A stretch of 64,000 nt of DNA from Trochalopteron elliotii (GCA_024734555.1 JANPWX010000108.1:3609618-3673617), one strand, 5' to 3'; counted from the first letter of the stretch, positions 12,264 to 25,541 are shown. Notes: a model not told the origin generated them from the letters alone. Numbers and translations: made by a program.

Positions 12264-12740
12264 TGTTCCTTTCCAGGTTGCCCATGCATGCTGTTTACGA
12301 CAACTGATACATGAGTACTTTTGACCATGTACAGGATTCAGTCATCTTTTCTCGAAAACAACACCACCAGCACCGCACACTTGAATGTCCAGTTTTGCCC
12401 TCCTACAGGTCCTAACATTTCAGCTTGAGGGATCATTTTATTTTCACTTGAACTGCTTTTAAAGTCCATTAGAACATTTTTATAGGTACATGAAAGCAAT
12501 GCAGATGGAATTTCACAGCATACACTTGTAATTTGATATCTTCATCTGACTTTTTAATAGCGGGATGAATAGCAGGAGGCAGTTCTATTTCTGAAAGTGA
12601 TACTTAAAAGTGCAATTTCCTGTTTAAATCCTGATCTTTTCAAGTATGAAAAATATCTGTCCACTTCAGTTTTATTACTGCCTTCCAGTGCCAGTCCTGC
12701 AGAGCCAGTGTAAGAATAAATTCTCTCCAGCACATCAGTC
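12264..12740 (+). other. TMTC4: TMTC4 3' UTR, minimal form
   Basis: This is untranslated sequence after the TMTC4 stop. The first canonical poly(A) signal, AATAAA, is at 12715-12720. Others on the same strand lie at 13156-13161, 15685-15690 and 17156-17161. A longer 3' UTR reaching any of these is possible, and sequence alone cannot say which is used. Confidence 0.55.
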
Positions 12741-15700
12741 TAAACATACAATTTGAGTTAAGCCCTTATGCTTATTTCTGTCTCCAGCCTGTGAAGTGAA
12801 GATTTGTACAGGAGTAAATAAGGGCAAGGATTTGACCATAAATGTCTGTCAGCCACTGTACTGCTCAGGTATGCTTGAGTGTAGAAAATACTGTTAGATG
12901 AAGATGGAGATTTTAGCAAGCAGCTAATGAAAAGAAGGTGAGGCAACAGAGGATTCAGGTAGAGTTTTTATTCTTGCAGGCAGCTCCATCTACAACAGAC
13001 AGCATGGGCAACAAGTCCAAATTGCTTTAGCTCCTGTGGCAGGTCAGTAGTTTAAATACAGTACAGTGTCTCTAGGAGCTAATTGCTGTGTTCTCAGGCA
13101 ATTCAGTGTTTTCTGGTTAAGGACATTACACCTTTCAGTTCCTATATTGCTGGGGAATAAAGAGGGTATTTCTGTGGAAAACTAACTGTGCAGAAGACCT
13201 GACCTTGGCTGTTGATCTGTTGTTACCTGAAAGAACTTGGCTTCACCTTTGTCTCCCATGGCTCATGTGTGTGCTGAAAGGGCAGATAAATAAGCGTAGC
13301 TGTTAATGCATAAACTGAGCACATCGATTCAGAGGTGATTTATGTTGATACCACGTTACCTCTCAGAAGGGGCTATGCTTTAATACACATTTGAACTCTG
13401 GCTGTTCAGAGTTGTTTGTCACGTACTAATATTTACATTCCTGCTTCAGGAAGCAGTCACATGTCTGTTTATTTGCTGGTGATTGGTTTTTCTAGTTTCT
13501 TTGGAGTTTTCTGAGATGTTTGGTTTTGTCTGTTTGTTTATTTGTTTGTTTAAGATTGGAAGCTTGCTATTGGATATGAAAGCTGGGGAACTTTACCTGT
13601 CTTTTCATATTCCTTTATTCTTGCCATCCATGTCCCTTGGGAAAAATTGATCAGCGCAGTATTTGCAGCTTTCCTAATTTGTCCATCGATTGTTGTGAGA
13701 CTGTTTAATATTCTCCACACACAACTCATCTATGTGTGGAACCACTTAAAGTGTCAGGGAAATTCCTGCCACAGGACAGGATGCCATGTGACCATCTCAT
13801 CTGACCACCACAGAACCATTTTACATCTATACCATGTTTTCAACCTCCCAGAGGCTACTTTTACATTATGAATTTGCTTGGAAATGACAGTGGTTTCAAG
13901 AACTAGGTGTGTCTACAAAGCACACTGCAATACTGCAGAACTACCAAAGCATCCTCTGACAAAGCTATCTTGGGCACTACAAGTCATGCAGGTACTTTAG
14001 CGTACTATTTTTGCTACACTAACTGTAGATCTATCCAGCAAGGCTGTGGCAGTGTGGTGCTGTCCACAAATCTGGCTTTGAACAAACTAACATGGCTACA
14101 TACTGGTTTTAGTCAGGGTGCCAGAGGCATGTATGTGTGCTCCTCTCCTATAAATATAGCCTGTTTCTCAGCAGGACTAATTAGTTCACATAGGGTACAA
14201 AGCTGTGGCAGTTGTTTCCATTTCTTCTGGTTTCTGGACAAAATTTTCAGAAATTTGTTTCTGAATATGATTCAAGAATATGCTCTTTGATAAGTATTTG
14301 GTAAGCAGAACACTGCACCAGTATGGCTTATCATCTTCCAATGACCAGCATAGCTTAATACCAACTTTTGTATCTGAAATGTGCTGAAATAGATACACCC
14401 TTCAGTACAAACAGCAGGTTCTTAAGGCTTTCCATACCTAGCCTGCTGTTCATCAGACAGAGAGAGCACGTAGCTGCTTCAGTCATGAGGAATTAAAGAG
14501 TTGGGATCTGGCTGGATGAGCTAATTTATAGCAGAAGATAAATATGTTTACTATAATCAGGTCTTTTTTGTATATTTGGAATATGACATCCTGAGTTTAA
14601 ATTATTATTCTCATCATAAAGTCCACATGTGTAGTTTTCCCTGTTACTTTCCATATTAGCTTTAAAGACATCCACTAGATCAATATTATGTATGAGGGAT
14701 GAATTCCTTCTAGGTCATTATAAACCAAAGTTGTAGAAACTCCTCTGTGGAAGTCCTTGTATTCAAGAATCTTAAGACACAAGAGACAAGCAAAATGGAT
14801 GTTTTGTTAGTATTTGAAAATGGTGTTTACTTTTCAGTACAGACAACATAATTTCTTCTTGATTAGCTTTCTGGCTACCTGTATATATTTTTGTGAGGGT
14901 TTATTTGTTTTATATAATATTTACTGCTATAGAAACTCAATGTGATTACTTGTATGATGGTAATATGAAGCATACACATATGTCTGAGTTTAATTTTGAG
15001 GCAGAATTGTGTTCAAAAGAAGACACAAAGATGACTGCTTTTGTAATAAAACCTTCCTTAAGACTTTTAAGAATACTAAATATTTTTTTACTTTATTTTC
15101 AGAAGTATTTTGAAAGTACAAACAGTGCAGTAGCTTTTATTAAAATGGTTTTAATGTTAACCTTTTTATTGGTTTTTCATACCTCATAACTGACTCCTGG
15201 AACAGTGCAGAACTCTACTTCAAAGAGAAAAAGGTGAAGAAAAAGTGGGTTTGTACATAACTGTAGTTACATATATTGTCTATCTTTCCAGCATGCTGGT
15301 TTTTTTCCCATTGCTAATTCCAGAAGATTAAAGTTTCCTTATCAGTTGGCCTGTTTGATTCTCTAGGGAAATTAAGAAGCCTTTCTTCTTGTTTTTTTTT
15401 TTCTTCTTTTATTTTTTTTCTTTTTGAGAAAGATTACTTGTTCAAATACAGTTCTGAGAAGAGAAATACAGAATGATTTAATGCACAGAATGGAGTCAGG
15501 AAAATAGTCACAATGACTACTATGGATGTTAGTGTCTTTTCACCAAAAACTTCCAGTGAAGTTCCCTAATTGTATGTCTCTGTTGTGTCTAGATCAATGT
15601 CATGTACATGAAGTTTCCTGTTATTTAATTTCATAGTATTTAAACTTAAGAGATGTGGGTTGTGTGTGTTTATGGGCACTAAGAAATAAAAATCTATAAT

Positions 15701-17500
15701 ACTTTTGAATGGTTTGTTAAAAATATTGGGCCTATTCACTGGGAACCTTTTTCTTCATATTTCAGATACCTGTATTTGAGCTATTCATCCTAGTTTCTCT
15801 GTATAGTTACTGGGGGAAAAAAAATCTTTAGGATGTGAGAAGTCATACTTGAAGGAGATATTCGTCTTCACTAACCTCAAAGAGTAACTAAAGTGATCAG
15901 CTCCTATACATGAAGAAAAATCTCACTGCTGCTTTCAGTTGAAGTGATCTAGTCCCATACATGCAATAATCTGGTTCCTCTAGAATTCTCATATAGTATT
16001 GGCACCAAGAATGTTAAAAGACTGGCATTGAAGCAAACCAGCAGGTGCTTGCCTTGAGAGTCAGAGAGTAGCTGGATGAGGGAATGGGAGAAAACAAATT
16101 AACTTTGATGAATTTACATGACTGATAAAGCACTGAACATCAGATCCCTGTGTATGAGAACAACGTTCACATCCAGTTTGATTAATTGCTAGCTTGTTTC
16201 TGTAATGAACAGTAACGACTTCTTATTGAATTGAATTTTGGTGTCCTTCACTCCTATTTTAAAAAGCAATTCTAAAGCAACTGTAAATTTGCAACAGTGA
16301 GATTTATATTTTTCCCCTTAAGTTCCAGTTGCTATTTCAAGCTGTAGTTGTTAGAATGTTAAATGTGATAGCATTGTGTGTTTCAGTATGGTGAGGTTTT
16401 TTATTTCGATATCTTTTGATATTTATTTGCTGGTTCCTGCCTGTGTTGCATATTTCACATGAGTATTGGTACATTCACATACCTGTCATTACATGTAAAT
16501 TCTCATGTGCTTCCCGACTTGGCCTTTTCACTGAATAGTGCTCCCTTCCACAGCTCTTGGTGTGTCTACCAAATGTGTGTTAATGAGGGCAGGTTTAACT
16601 AGAAAAAACTAAACTTTGCTTGGAGCAAAACTGAGATCACATGGCTGGATTTCTGAAATGTAAAAGCTGAGGGAGCCTAATTTGTGTCATGGAACACCAT
16701 AAGCAGCAGGTGCCACTTGTAAAGTGCACTTCAGACTGTGCTGGGCTCCACAATAATGTGAAGTGGTTGTACATAGGTGTAAAGTTATAAACACAGCAAC
16801 CTGAACCCTGTGCTTTAAAGAAAAAGGACTATGTATCTCTCCAAGGAAGAGGATGTGCACAGCTGCATGGACTATTGAGCATTGGAGGACTGATTACTTT
16901 GTGTTAGAAAGTTGCACTGCCGTGTTGTGGCATGGGTGTTCAGTGTGTGTCAGTGATGATACATGTCAAGTGGTTCAGGGCTTTTTAAAATAAGTATTTT
17001 TGTTAGGAAAAATCCCTAGAGGTACTGAAACTGGTAGCTTGTGATTTCTGAGCTGAACTTTTTTTATGTAGTGTTCATCATTTAGATTGCCAATGGTATG
17101 TTCCAATTTATTTTCAGCTGAGCAGGAAGTAAATACATTTGTAATGAAGTCATGAAATAAATCTGCATTTTGCTATCTTTTTTTTGCATAGATTTTAATT
17201 GTGACAGTGGTGTTTATTTTTGTAGTAAGTTTTTGATTCAGAATTCTGCTACAATGGGCCTAGCAGCCAATGACTGGGACATACAGGAAGACATTCTTCC
17301 TCTTAGAGTAACAGTTCAAAATCTTGATTCAGCACAAGTGTATTGATGTTGAAAGTGTGTGCCTAAAATGCAGCACCTGAGGAAAGCAATGGAATACTTA
17401 ACCAATTAATTCAGTCTCTAAAATGGTAACATATAAAAAGCAAGAGCTACTGCCTCAAATGCTGAGGAGCCTTCTCTGCCAAAATCGGATTATTTACCCA
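12741..17500. other. AT-rich stretch downstream of TMTC4
   Basis: This is intergenic DNA or extended TMTC4 3' UTR. I see no gene, CR1 or tandem array. Short T-rich runs occur at 15389-15424. The reading frames of 98-127 codons at 13907-14290 and 14893-15189 show no recognisable protein sequence and are treated as chance. Confidence 0.55.
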
Positions 17501-18260
17501 CTGTGCAACTAGCCAATAATGACACACTTAAGAGAGACACTGATTATTTATTTCAGAATTGCACAATCCTGGGCTGCTCAGTGGTATTGCACAAATTACA
17601 CACGCTAATTATCAGAACTTTTTACTATATATAGAATTTAGCAAACAAAGGAATTAGTGTTCATTGGCTACAAGTTACATAGTTCTCTTATTAACTGGTA
17701 TTGTTTTATTGGTTAATGATTCTCTTGCTTCTCATGCTAATTAATCCCATGCTCAGTCTTTCTCTTCTTTGGGGTTGGTGGGTTTCTTGGGTCAGTGGCC
17801 CGTAAGCCAGTGGTCACAATTCCACCCTGTTGGAATTATCATTTACCCAGTCAGAGCTGATTTCAGCACAATTGCTGGGTTGGGTTTATTAGTTTCTACT
17901 TTATATTGGGAGTTCTGCCAGATGTCTTTGTGGCCTGTAAATTCCACATTCTTTGTGTCCACTGTCAGTGGTACATCCTTCTTCCCAAGCTTTGTTAACC
18001 TTTCCCTAGGTCTGAGATCATTGAAGCATTTCAAGCCCTAAACCCTAACAAGGCAATTCTACCAAGTAATTTGTTTTTCTAACACATGGACATCACTTAG
18101 AGCTTGCTTGTTAGCTGTTATCTGTTTGACAGATTGAATACCCCTTCTTGTTGATTAGGCTTAAAAGCATACAAAGAGCAAACATCAAAGAACATCCTTT
18201 TTTAAGACAATTTTTACATCTATTTACATATGCATATTTATTGTTGTTTTGCCACAATCC
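17501..18260 (-). mobile_element. Solo LTR of an endogenous retrovirus
   Basis: The 760-bp element is flanked by exact copies of TACCCA (17495-17500 and 18261-18266), a plausible 6-bp target-site duplication. Read on the minus strand it starts near TGTGGCAAAACAACAA, has a TATA-like TATATATAG (17634-17626), then AATAAA 75 bp later (17552-17547), and ends about 45 bp further near TTGCACAG. That is the U3-R-U5 layout of an LTR. Strict TG...CA ends would be 18256 to 17502, leaving a few bases between the ends and the duplication, so the borders are uncertain by a few bases. No retroviral genes lie next to it, so it is probably a solo LTR. It is an old, non-coding copy. Confidence 0.6.
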
Positions 18261-18439
18261 TACCCAGTGTTTAAGGTGGAACAGAATTATTGAATGGTAA
18301 TTGGGTAAGAAAGTGAACAGTCTATAAGAGATACAACCTGGCTTCCACTTAGTAACTAGTCAAGGAGGAGGGACTGACACCAAAATATCACCTGCTGTCC
18401 CAATAACCAGGCTACAGAATGGTACTTGTATGCTCTAGA

Positions 18440-19165
18440 GAGAATCATAGAATATCCTGAGTTGGAAGGGACCCATGGGCATCATCCAAGTCCAGCTCCT
18501 GGCCCTGCACAGGGCCATCCCCAAGAGTCACACCGTGTGCCCAAGTGTATTGTCCGAAACACTTCATGAACTTTGTGAGGCTGATGCTGTGACCACTTCC
18601 CTGGGGAGCCTGTTCTAAGGCTCAACCATCCTTCAGCTGAGAAACCTTTTTTCTGATATCCAACTTAAACCTTCCCTGACAGAACTTCACAGCTTCAGGT
18701 CATTCCCTTGGGTTCTATCACTGGTCATCAGAGAAAAGAGATCAGTGTCTGCCCCTCTGCTTCCCCTCATCAGGAAATTGTGGACTGCAATGAGGTCTCC
18801 CCTGTCTTTTCCAGGCTGAACAGACTGCTCCTCATACTGCTTCTCCTCCAGACTCCTCGCTATCTTTAAAGTCCTCCTTTAATAGTTAAGTATCTTCCTT
18901 ATATTGTGGCACCCAAAACTGCACACAATATTTAAGGTGAGGCCACCCCAGTGCAGAGCAGAGGAGGACAATCCCACTGGTGCTGCTGTGCCTGATGTCT
19001 CCCAGGATATGCTTGGCCCTCCCAGCTGCCAGGGCACTGCTGGCTAATGTTCAACTTGTCACTGACCAGGACCCCCAGGACCCTTTCTACAGCACCAGTA
19101 GAAAGGGTATCTCATTCTTATTCTGCAACGGTTCGGGCTTCTTTATCCCTGCCAGGATTGGGATT
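18440..19165 (-). mobile_element. CR1 LINE fragment, long (antisense)
   Basis: This is one of the two longest CR1 copies here. The left tail reads agaatcatagaatatcctga followed by gttggaagggaccc. The body includes gcaatgaggtctcccctgtc, cttttccaggctgaacagac and gtcactgaccaggaccccca, all typical of reversed avian CR1. The right end is blurred between about 19100 and 19190. The reading frame 18980-19243 is repeat-derived. Confidence 0.93.
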
Positions 19166-20005
19166 AATACACAGGAGTTGAAGTTCGTGTTTGGAGTTGG
19201 ATGTTTGTTATTTCTTACCTGCTTACAGACTCATGAGCTGTGAGCTCTAACTAGCAAGTCAGAGAAATGAGGTAAAATGGAGTACTTCTCTATCTCTACC
19301 ACATCTTTTCAAAGACAATTCGCCCAATTATGAAATGCCACCTAAATTTTTTTTATTTTAAACCCAGTAACTAATTGAAATCTGCAATGACTCCATCAAC
19401 CAATTACAGGAAACCACCCAAACCCCTGAAGAAGAAGGAAGAATGTGAAGAAGAGGGACCTAGACAATGCCCAAAGTCCCCCATCTTGACTCACATGTAT
19501 TGCTATATACTAAAATCCCAAATTCAAGTTTTCACCCTGTGAGATCACACAATACTATTCAAACTACACACCCACAACCCCAGTGCTATCACTTAATCTT
19601 GGAAGCCTGTTACAAGGCCTCAAGTCAAAGGTGGTGCTTGCTTGAGGGTCAGCACCTTTTAGCACAGAAAGACTGAAATTTTCAGTCTCCAGGGTTCCAA
19701 CATTACTCCTCCTATCAATACATTCACTTTAAAGTGATTTACTGTGTGGAACCTTAACGTGCTTTGCTGAAGAGCAGACTGATCCCTACGGAGCCAGCTT
19801 GAGGAAGTCTGGCTGGTAACTAGAAGCTGCCTGCAAAGGTGGTAAACAGGCAGTTAGCACCCTCGAAGTTTAAAAGTCCTGCTTCAGCAGGCTCAAGACC
19901 AATCGGTGCCTGCAGCCAAAATCCCTTTCTACAGAGTAGTCAACAGCGTTTATAAAACAATAAGGGGTTTTTTTAAAGTTCTCTAAAGGCCAAACTGGCT
20001 GCCAA
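19166..20005. other. Flank between CR1 and CpG island
   Basis: This is unassigned DNA leading into the CpG island. A CCAAT core is present at about 19898-19904 (gaccaatcgg), roughly 100-200 bp before the CpG-rich DNA. Some of 19290-19720 may be an old repeat, but I could not assign it to a family. Confidence 0.4.
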
Positions 20006-20880
20006 ATGTTGCACTCCTTGACGCACGTTTATCACGGCCTCCAGGAGGCGAGGCCCCAGCGCGGGTTTCGGGACGGCCCTTCCCGGGAGCGCCGGGCGCT
20101 GCTCCTGCTTTGGCAGCGGGCGCGGGGTGTCCGGCTCTCCCGGCCCCGCGCCCGGCTGGCCGCCCTGCCCGCGCTCCCGCCAAGCACGATCCGTCCCTCT
20201 GGTAGCCGGGGCCGCTCCGGCCAGCAACCCAGATCACCCCCGGGCCCGCGCTGCCCGTCTGCAGGGGAGGGAGCGCNNNNNNNNNNNNNNNNNNNNNNNN
20301 NNNNNNNNNNNNNNNNNNNNNNNNNNNNNNNNNNNNNNNNNNNNNNNNNNNNNNNNNNNNNNNNNNNNNNNNNNNNNNNNNNNNNNNNNNNNNNNNNNNN
20401 NNNNNNNNNNNNNNNNNNNNNNNNNNNNNNNNNNNNNNNNNNNNNNNNNNNNNNNNNNNNNNNNNNNNNNNNNNNNNNNNNNNNNNNNNNNNNNNNNNNN
20501 NNNNNNNNNNNNNNNNNNNNNNNNNNNNNNNNNNNNNNNNNNNNNNNNNNNNNNNNNNNNNNNNNNNNNNNNNNNNNNNNNNNNNNNNNNNNNNNNNNNN
20601 NNNNNNNNNNNNNNNNNNNNNNNNNNNNNNNNNNGAATGTCAGGGGAGTGCCCTGCGGCCCGGGCCGCGCTCCGAAAGACACGTGGGAGCCGCCCCGGCC
20701 CGGCCCGGCCCTGCTGGCGGCAAGGGTGTCGGCGGGTGGCTCAGGGCTCCCGGCCGGGACACGGGTGCCCGTGGGACAAGGGCACAGCAGCGCCTCAGTG
20801 TGCGAGGGGCAGCCCGTCGGTGATACAGCTGAGTGCAGGGAGAGCTGTCCCTGGACAGGCCAAGGGGGTGGTCACCTTGC
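20006..20880 (+). promoter_or_regulatory. GGACT: CpG island, candidate GGACT promoter
   Basis: This is a sharp rise in GC and CpG in an otherwise AT-rich region, with many GCGC, CCGG and CGGG words on both sides of an assembly gap. A CACGTG E-box is at 20680-20685. It is the only strong CpG island in the window. The GGACT coding exon starts at a splice acceptor (45614), so GGACT needs an upstream 5' UTR exon on the + strand. This island, about 25 kb upstream and just past TMTC4, is the best candidate. I could not fix a transcription start or donor, because the middle is missing. The long frames crossing the gap are artefacts of Ns and high GC. A divergent non-coding transcript is also possible. 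Confidence 0.55.
20277..20634. other. Assembly gap (358 N)
   Basis: This is a run of 358 unknown bases inside the CpG island. GC-rich first exons are often lost this way in bird assemblies. The true length may differ from 358. Confidence 0.98.
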
Positions 20881-21048
20881 GTTCTCCAGGTGCTCAGGCG
20901 CATCCTCCAAACAGAAGTGTTCATTATGATCCAAATATTGCTTTTAGTAGGGTACCTTTACCCTTGTAATGGGTTAGTGATGGGTATATGAAGAGCCAAT
21001 ACCTAAACTAGAGGGAAAAGAGAAAGGAAAGAGTTCAGGTATCATAAT

Positions 21049-21141
21049 GCAGAGTCTAGCAGAAGGTGCCCCTGCCCACGGTAGGGTTTGAAAATAGTTG
21101 GTTTAAAGCCCCTTCCAACCCAAATCATTCCATGACTGTAT
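21049..21141 (+). mobile_element. CR1 LINE 3' tail
   Basis: This is a short, diverged CR1 end: ggtgcccctgcccacggtag, then ccccttccaacccaaatcat and tccatgactgtat. Confidence 0.7.
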
Positions 21142-22549
21142 CTCCTTACAAAATAACATTTCAGAGCGCTTACCTTTTTGCCTGCATTGCTTGGACCAGA
21201 ATATTTGAGGGGGTCTTTTTTTTTCTTTAATCCGCCTTGGCTTTTCATTTTGCTATACTTTTGTCCGCCACCTGTTCTGTATCCTTTTCTATTATAGAGT
21301 TACATTAAGTCTTTTGGGTTTGGGTTAAGGTTCATTTAGTCATATCTGTGTTAATTCCAGACAATTAACTTCTTCATGTTTTGCTTCAGGTGTTTTTTAA
21401 TTTGCTGGTTCTGTAATTTTTGCCATGCTTTGAAAATATCGAGGTGGCAACTTCTATAGAGCTGAACATACAGTACCACAACTGTAAATATCTCCATGAC
21501 CTAGTTTTTCAATGTAGATTTCTGTGAGGAGAGAACTTGTTTTATATACTGTCTATCTTAAGCGGGCAGTCAACCTGGAAAAGCAATTTCTTGACAATTA
21601 AAGTGTTCATTGTGTGACAAAAGCCATTAAGAGAGGCTTTAAATTTCACATCTCTGAACAAAACATAGGCAAATTTTCATCATTCTTCTCCCCTCCTCTT
21701 GAGAGAAGTCTTAAAAACTTAGACTGTCTCTAGGGTATATTTATCTTTAACTGGCACTTATCTCCTGCCCTTGCTCCATCATAGCTGTCAAAGTCATAGG
21801 AACACTAACTTGTCTTGTTACCTAAGTATGGAACAGTTTTCTCTTGCCATGGTTAAATAAATGCTAAACAGAACAGATGTGTCTTTTACTGTCTGTCTCA
21901 AAACCTGAATTTTCAAAGAGGTTACAAGTTAAACAAAACAAAAAATGGCCTTTCCTTGCACTGCTATTGTTTTTAAATCTGCACCCGACTGCTGACAGAT
22001 ATTAACTACTTGATATGTGCGTCACACTTCATTTTCCTTGGGTTCTTGCAGCCTGTTTGCTCCTCACTTTCCAAATTAGCGTGGTTTTCTGCCATCAGCT
22101 TTGCAAGCAAGTTTCTTTGAGCTTGTTCATGAGTTTGTTTTGAGACCGCGGGAATACCCAACACAGCTCTGCTCCGTCACGGAAGAAAGCGTGTCATGTT
22201 GTTGGTACGTGTCATGTCATCTACTCATAGCTTTTCTTTTTGGTGACTTTATACATGTCATTAGTTTTCTGTTGCTTATTTTCTCCTATCATCCTAGCAT
22301 AGTCATATTGCTTGGAGTGCTTTATTTCCTGCAGCGTCTTTTTATCCTTTAGAAAGGCTTGCCATGTCAGTTCATGCTTTCCTTGGCTGATGTTTGACAT
22401 GGAAATCTAGGTGCCTCCAGAGAATGGAGGGCACAAGCAAGGCCTGGTTTGCACCAGACATCCTGCTGTGTCTGCCACCCACTGTTCTGCTGAGCACAGC
22501 CTCTTCCCTTGGAAAGTACCATCTAGCATTGGCTTTGGCCCTGCTCTGC

Positions 22550-22605
22550 GTGGGAGGCTGGGCTAGGTGACCTTCAAAGGTCCCGTCCAACCAACATTCC
22601 TCCAA
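22550..22605 (+). mobile_element. CR1 LINE 3' tail (short)
   Basis: Phrases typical of the last 60 bp of CR1 are present: ggctgggctaggtgaccttc and aaggtcccgtccaaccaaca. The final ATTCT repeat is lost. Upstream sequence (22390-22550) may be more of the element but is not recognisable. Confidence 0.6.
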
Positions 22606-24179
22606 GTCTGTCTGTACATTCTCATAACTCCCTGTAGTAACCCAACTGTCTATTTTAAAGGAAATTTCCTCTTGAAAATTACTTTCATCTGACTGCTCAT
22701 GTAACCACGGGTTTTGTCAGTTCTGCTTCTCTTGTTTGTATGGTTGTGTTTGTTCTTGGGGAACTTCAGGGAAATGAGGTTTTGTGACTGCCTGATCTAC
22801 ATTGTGAGTAAGCAAGTGTAAGTACAGGCACAAAGGTAAAGATATGGGGGTGTCATGGAGTGAAATAAGAGAGTAAATTCCAGGGGTATGTTGTTGCATT
22901 TGCCTTCTGCTGCTAGGTCTGGTACACTTTTACTCTAATGGATTAGCCAAATTATTTTTCTTTGTAATCATGAATGCTATTAATAGTTACTGTTGGTAGA
23001 AGAAAAAGACACTACATTTCACTCTAGTTTTTTGTCATTTCATTTTCAGAGCAATGCATTTTTCCTAGTCAAGTCTTCTTGTATGTTTCTCATACTCTAA
23101 AAGTTCTTTGAACTTGAACCTGGTCAAATAATTTTCATAACTCTTTTAGGTAGAATTGAATGTGAAATTTGAGTGGCATTTTAAGTGATGTGAACTGCTT
23201 AAGCAGAGAGCGTGTGCTGTAACAGAACACATTTTCTATATGAACTGATGCTACCTTTTGTTTTCTCATCTTTCATAGATATATTGCAGTATTCTGACAG
23301 AAAGGGTAAGTATTACATAGATAATTGAGTAAAAGACAGGGGAAATGGATAGACCCAGTCATGTCATTGAGTTAGCAAATGTAATACCCTTTCCATTCTG
23401 TCTCTCTAAAGAGGATGTTTAATACCTTTTTTCTTTAGAAATTGAACTATTCAGGCAGTAGTAAATCACTGGTCTTAACCCAGAATCCATAGCTATCCAG
23501 AATTTTTTGCTCTTTTTCACTGCAGAGGTTTAATTACGTTTTATGGACCGTGTCAGATACAGCTCTCTTTACCCCTCTTCCAATTAATGTTAAAGAAGGA
23601 CAGACTGTACCAGGGTAATATCATGTCCTATTGATTTACCATTACGGTGTTGTTGAAGAATGGCCTTTACATTAAGATTCTTGGCTGCTGTGATTTCTTT
23701 AAGTGTGTCAGCTATTCGCTCTTAACATCTTGAGAAAACAAATTCGATATCACTGTCACTCCTGATTTCTCTGTCTTACAAGACACCTCTTTTCCTTTGG
23801 AATTACCTACATAACCACCTCTCTCTGCAGTGTTTTGACTGTAATTGCTCATGACCTTTACTAACAGCCAGAAGTTACCATTGTATTACTGGCATTCTGA
23901 CAGAAGTTCTTGGTCACATAGAATTGCTTTTCTCATCCTTTTCCTCGAGCATTGTTGTTTTTCTTTCCAGTGCTGTGGTTGCTACTAAATAAAAGGGAGA
24001 TCACCCCACTTGTGCTGAAGCAGGCTTCAGCTGTGTCAGAGTAGCTGTATTAGAACAATGTTGCTATTTGGAAAATACATGCTATCAGATAATACCAGAG
24101 TAACTGCAAGTCTCTTTATCTTCTTTCTCTCCCCTCATTTTGTCTAGCCTGATACAGCCCACAACTTTTATCACAGCAA

Positions 24180-24800
24180 AATTCAAGTTGGAAGAGATGG
24201 CGAGTCACTCATCCAACCTCCTTACTCAATGCAAGTAATTGCATTTGCAATTTGCCAATTGTTTGTGTGGCCAGACCACATTGCTCAGTGTTTTATCCAA
24301 GGTGTCTTGAAAACCTATAGGGATAGAGACTACACAACACCTCTGGGCAGCTTACTTCAATTTTTGTCTGTATCATGAGAACCCTTTTCCTTGAATCAAG
24401 TTAGGGCCTCTCTTATTTTGGTTTATACCTATTGCTTTTGAACTCTGTCATGCACTGCTGTGAAGACCTTATCTGTGTTTCCTGGATAGCCACAGGTATG
24501 GGAAGTCTGCTGTTAGGTCGATCGAAAGCCATCTCTTCTCAAGTTGAAAAGGCTGTTTCCTGAGCTGCTTTTCACAAGACAAGTACTCTTGCCCCATGAC
24601 TGTCTGAATGCACTGCAATTTGTCCATATTTTTTCTTGTTTTGGTCCCCAAAGTGGGTGCAGTACTGTAGGTGTGGTCTAGTGAGTGTCAAGTAAAGGGA
24701 GATTGTCACTCCCTGTAATCTGCTGGTTGTGTTCCCATTAATACTGTGTGGGGTGCTTGCTGCCCTTGGCTGCTTGCTTTGTTCAGCAAGGTGTATTCAT
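24180..24800 (-). mobile_element. CR1-like LINE fragment, diverged (antisense)
   Basis: The left tail reads caagttggaagagatggcga and tcatccaacctccttactca. The body includes ggtccccaaagtgggtgcag and tactgtaggtgtggtctagt, the reversed CR1 phrase about contents of the 3' region. It is more diverged than the other copies, so an older CR1 subfamily is likely. Confidence 0.72.
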
Positions 24801-25204
24801 GAGTCCTAAGGTAAGGATGTGTAAGGTAAATCATTGAGATGCCAGAGGAAACGTGGATCCCAAACACTACCATCTTGACTGCTGTACTGCACTTCTGGCT
24901 GAGTCTTGGCTCTAACAGGAGTCAGGGTTGTAGCTCTCCTTTTAGTGAGGAAGCAGATGCAGATAAGTCATTTCTCATCACACATCTAGAAGTCTTGCTG
25001 TTTACTTAGTATTCCAGAAGTGTTAAGAATGTTTGTTGGCATTTTGTTACTTTCTGGTAAAAATATCATGCACAGTTTCAATAATGTTTTGGAATGTTTG
25101 TATAAAAGACTTCTCTCTTCTCCAAAATATTTTTTTGCACCTGATCTGGACTCAGATCTTCTATAAGTTTCTCTCTTGTAACTCCATATCTGGGGCTGTT
25201 TGGA

Positions 25205-25541
25205 TTGGAGAAGAGACATCTAAGAGAGGACCTCATCAGTGTCTGTAAGTATTGAAGGGAGGGTGCCAAAAGGATGGAGCCAGGCAAGAGGCAATGGGCA
25301 GAGACATGCACAGGAAGTTCCTCCTAAACATAAGGATGAATTTCTTTGCTGTGCAGGTGACCAAGCACTGGAACAGACTGACCAGAGAGGTTGTGGAGTC
25401 TCCCTTACTGGAGTTACTCGAAAACTGTCTGGTTACAATCCTGTAAAATGTGCCCTAGGATAAGTGTGCTTGAGCAGGGAGATGAGACCTGTAACCCTCT
25501 GTCATCCCTTCCAACTTGACCCATTCTGTGATATCCTGGGT
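25205..25541 (+). mobile_element. CR1 LINE 3' fragment
   Basis: The element reads gagaagagacatctaagaga, ggacctcatcagtgtctgta, caagcactggaacagactga, gaccagagaggttgtggagt and a tail cccttccaacttgacccatt with ctgtgatatcc. It is the usual 5'-truncated form. The reading frames at 25239-25463 are repeat-derived. Confidence 0.92.

Noticed and set aside
20006..20969. Very long frames (216-307 codons) across the CpG island
   Set aside because: They are open only because the 358 Ns are read as X and the flanks are GC-rich. There is no recognisable protein on either side.
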